Shown in pieces: positions 3,705 through 5,265 of a stretch of DNA of 5,265 nucleotides (within the stretch, counting starts at the first letter, position 1; each line of letters opens with the position of its first letter). A program made the translations under genes and the position numbers. The DNA lies in assembly GCA_005239845.1 (NCBI GenBank), contig SBBD01000011.1:1-5265 (forward strand), written 5' to 3'. Below the pieces are notes generated by a model, which was given only the letters and a program-made list of their open reading frames with translations, was not told where the DNA came from and made no database searches. The DNA comes from an archaeon (GTDB taxonomy: Archaea; Micrarchaeota; Micrarchaeia; Norongarragalinales; SBBD01).

Positions 3705-4952
3705 ATGGCTAGGAAAAGAAGCGGAAGCCAAAGTGCGGGAAAGGGGGCGCCAAAACTAAAGGCAAGCGCGAAAACAGTTAGGATTTCCCCGGGAGAAGAA
3801 AATGAATCCTCCAAGAAAGCCGCTTCTCTGAAGCCGAAAGGGTTCAAGCCCTTGCAGGAAATCAAGTCCACGGCAGAGATTCCGGTGCCGGAAAGCCTGT
3901 TGGAGCAAGTCATCGGGCAAGAGCGGGCCGTCGAGGTCGTACGGAAGGCCGCGAAGCAAAAGAGGAACGTGTTGTTGGTAGGCGTACCGGGGACGGGGAA
4001 AAGCATGCTGGCGCAGGCCATGGCCGAACTCATGCCCGTACAGGAACTCGAAGACATCCTCGTCGTGGCGAACCGCGACAACGAGAGCCAGCCCAAAGTC
4101 AAGAACGTGAAAGCAGGGGAAGGCAAGAAAATCGTCCTTCAGGAACGCATGAGCGGAAGACTGGCGAGTTCGAACGCCAACCTGTTCATGATGGGGTTCA
4201 TGGTCATTTCCGTGTTTTTCGCGCTGTACCTGCTGCCCCGGTATTTCGAGACGGTCATCGTGGCGGCCATGCTCATCGGGTTGTTTTTGATGGGAGCGGC
4301 CATGATGTTCGCCATGCAGTTGAGTAGGGGACGGTTCGTGGAAGCGGAAAGCGTCAAGCTCATTGTGGACAACGCCACGCAAAAGAAGGCGCCGTTCGTG
4401 GATGGTACGGGCAGCCGCGCCGGCGCGTTGCTGGGGGACGTGAAGCACGATCCCTTCCAAAGCCTCGCCCCCGAAACCAAGCTGGAAAGCCCCCAACAAA
4501 ACACGAGCATGCAGGAACTGTGGGAGCAAATGGCCTCAACGTATCCCGGCCGCATCGAACGGAGAAAAGGCGGGTATGAGGCCATCCGCCTGCCCGCAAA
4601 AGAGAAAATGTACGTCTGGGGAGAGCGGAAGGGGAGCGTAGTGAAAAGCAGGGTCTGGTCGCTGAACCGACGGCCTTACAAGGGAAGGCTCGTGGAAGTG
4701 GGCGTAAAAGGGAGGCGCCTGCGCACGACACCCGAACACGCGTATATCCTGAAAACAGGAAGCAAGAACGCCGTGGAATTGATGGCATCGGACACCCTAC
4801 AAGTCTTGTCGTTGGATACGAAAGGGAAAAGGGTTGCTCAGCTTACGCGCGTCAACAGCCTCCTTCCCATGGCTTCCAAGTACTGGATTTCCTTTCCGGC
4901 CTCGAGTTCCGCGCGCATGTCTTCCGGAATCTCGGCCTCGAACGTCTCGTAG
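3705..4952 (+). CDS. lonB: LonB N-terminal half fused to an intein N-terminal part (split or broken gene)
   Basis: The product is 415 aa. Archaeal LonB is the membrane-anchored, ATP-dependent protease that degrades misfolded and regulatory proteins. Here residues 1-46 form a basic, disordered tail. Residues 47-160 start the AAA+ domain with GVPGTGKS as Walker A (93-100). Two membrane helices lie at about 159-178 and 183-205, as usual inserted in the AAA+ domain. The domain resumes through GTGSRAGALLGDVKHDPFQ (234-252), where intact LonB proteins continue with SGGL. Instead, Ser253 opens an intein. Walker B, sensors and the Ser-Lys protease domain, roughly 400 residues, are missing, so this chain alone cannot hydrolyse ATP or cut protein. 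The last 38 codons are antisense to aIF5A and probably have no ancestral protein meaning. Readings: half of a trans-spliced LonB, a pseudogene, or an assembly join. Confidence 0.85.
   Translation: MARKRSGSQSAGKGAPKLKASAKTVRISPGEENESSKKAASLKPKGFKPLQEIKSTAEIPVPESLLEQVIGQERAVEVVRKAAKQKRNVLLVGVPGTGKSMLAQAMAELMPVQELEDILVVANRDNESQPKVKNVKAGEGKKIVLQERMSGRLASSNANLFMMGFMVISVFFALYLLPRYFETVIVAAMLIGLFLMGAAMMFAMQLSRGRFVEAESVKLIVDNATQKKAPFVDGTGSRAGALLGDVKHDPFQSLAPETKLESPQQNTSMQELWEQMASTYPGRIERRKGGYEAIRLPAKEKMYVWGERKGSVVKSRVWSLNRRPYKGRLVEVGVKGRRLRTTPEHAYILKTGSKNAVELMASDTLQVLSLDTKGKRVAQLTRVNSLLPMASKYWISFPASSSARMSSGISASNVS
4461..4835 (+). other. Intein N-terminal (Hint/Int-N) segment inside lonB
   Basis: The segment comprises residues 253-377 of the LonB reading frame, 125 aa before the overlap with aIF5A. 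Block A is SLAPETKLE, with Ser as the first intein residue where Cys is commoner. A second conserved strand, SRVWSLN, is followed by GRLVEVGVKGRRLRTTPEH, which contains block B TPEH (342-345), the Thr and His that assist the first splicing step. The chain ends 32 residues after that His, close to the end of Int-N in known split inteins such as cyanobacterial DnaE. There is no homing endonuclease, no block F/G and no terminal His-Asn. The insertion point lies between Gln and Ser of HDPFQ/S, a Lon position where I recall inteins in Thermococcales. Confidence 0.85.
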
Positions 4953-5230
4953 CTCTCCAGGTCCATGAGCTGCGCGGAAGTGCCCGTAACAGACACGACT
5001 TGCGCACGTTTTCGGTTGATGATGGGGATTTCCACGTCCGCGTCCGAAGGCTTGGCAATCGTGCGCTTGATGTTGTCAAACAATCCTATGGCGACCACGT
5101 TCATTTTCGCGGCGCCGTGTTTTCCGGGCTTGCTCTTGTCGATGCTGACGACCCTGCAAGCCGCATCATCAATCAAAACGTACTTGCCGATCTTCAAGTC
5201 GCCCATGCTCCCAAAAATTCGGTCCACCAT
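4838..5230 (-). CDS. eif5a: Translation initiation factor aIF5A (hypusine-containing)
   Basis: The product is 130 aa, the normal full length. aIF5A binds the ribosome near the P-site and helps peptide-bond formation at difficult sequences. The modification loop reads SKPGKHGAAK (33-42), where Lys37 would become deoxyhypusine or hypusine. The N-terminal SH3-like domain covers about 10-70 (LKIGKYVLIDDAACRVVSI at its start), and the C-terminal OB-fold about 75-128 (AQVVSVTGTSAQLMDLESYE). It ends YLEAMGRRLLTRVS with TGA, so the gene is complete. The start at 5230 is preferred because a good Shine-Dalgarno site precedes it; an internal Met9 would give a shorter form. Its 3' end overlaps the lonB-intein frame by 115 nt tail to tail. 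Confidence 0.96.
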   Translation of the reverse strand: MVDRIFGSMGDLKIGKYVLIDDAACRVVSIDKSKPGKHGAAKMNVVAIGLFDNIKRTIAKPSDADVEIPIINRKRAQVVSVTGTSAQLMDLESYETFEAEIPEDMRAELEAGKEIQYLEAMGRRLLTRVS

Positions 5231-5238
5231 GAGAAGAA

Positions 5239-5245
5239 CACCTCT
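5239..5245 (-). promoter_or_regulatory. Shine-Dalgarno site of aIF5A
   Basis: Minus-strand AGAGGTG lies 8 nt upstream of the ATG at 5230, matching the archaeal GGAGGTG consensus. The promoter would lie at or beyond the window edge. Confidence 0.7.
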
Positions 5246-5265
5246 GCAAACGAGAACAGAACAGT

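Noticed and set aside
3321..3731. N-terminal extension of the PRC-barrel frame
   Set aside because: It is Lys/Arg-rich low-complexity translation crossing the tRNA in reverse. The Shine-Dalgarno site and domain start agree on 3320.
3756..4788. Long minus-strand open frames (257, 148 and 142 aa) opposite lonB
   Set aside because: They are shadows of the Lon and intein codons. The plus strand shows unmistakable Walker A, membrane and intein motifs.
1..5265. CRISPR array or insertion sequence
   Set aside because: No regularly spaced identical repeats, transposase gene or terminal inverted repeats are visible. The three palindromic copies are 1.15-1.36 kb apart and diverged.

Overview
The window looks archaeal, and probably comes from a DPANN-type or otherwise poorly sampled lineage. 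The evidence is a hypusine-site aIF5A, the N-terminal half of a membrane-anchored archaeal LonB, a tRNA-Gly with two bulge-helix-bulge introns, TATA boxes about 26 nt upstream of leaderless starts, and GGTG-type Shine-Dalgarno sites. The archaeal call is firm; the lineage call is a guess from gene style only.

Left half (1-2910), accessory in character. A partial minus-strand gene runs off the left edge; I cannot name it securely, but it may be the start of a RelA/SpoT-like protein. Two plus-strand P-loop ATPase genes of different families follow: an archaeal ATPase_2-type protein (463-1497) and an AAA_14/DUF4143-type protein (1631-2854). All three genes appear to be leaderless, with a TATA-like box centred 26 nt before the ATG. 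Three related copies of an imperfect palindromic repeat (about 346-401, 1498-1540, 2855-2910) bracket the two ATPases. The latter two copies begin immediately after the stop codons, which gives a repeat-gene-repeat-gene-repeat, cassette-like layout. A near-perfect 22-bp dyad sits just upstream of the second ATPase promoter.

Middle (2911-3642). A short PRC-barrel protein lies on the minus strand with its own TATA box and Shine-Dalgarno site. Divergent from it is a tRNA-Gly(CCC) gene of 156 nt that reduces to a 71-nt tRNA once a 26-nt intron at 37/38 and a 59-nt intron in the T-loop at 59/60 are removed. A T6 run follows.

Right end (3643-5265). LonB starts normally with a basic tail, Walker A and two membrane helices. 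At the conserved DPFQ/S point it changes into the N-terminal part of an intein (Ser1 block A, TPEH block B). The intein stops about where natural split inteins stop, and the reading frame then runs 115 nt antisense into the complete, convergent aIF5A gene. No Walker B, protease domain or intein C-terminal part is present. The most exciting reading is a LonB split into two genes and rejoined by protein trans-splicing; the rivals are an assembly chimera or a gene broken by rearrangement.

Housekeeping genes (aIF5A, PRC-barrel, probably LonB) use Shine-Dalgarno leaders, while the accessory block on the left is leaderless.
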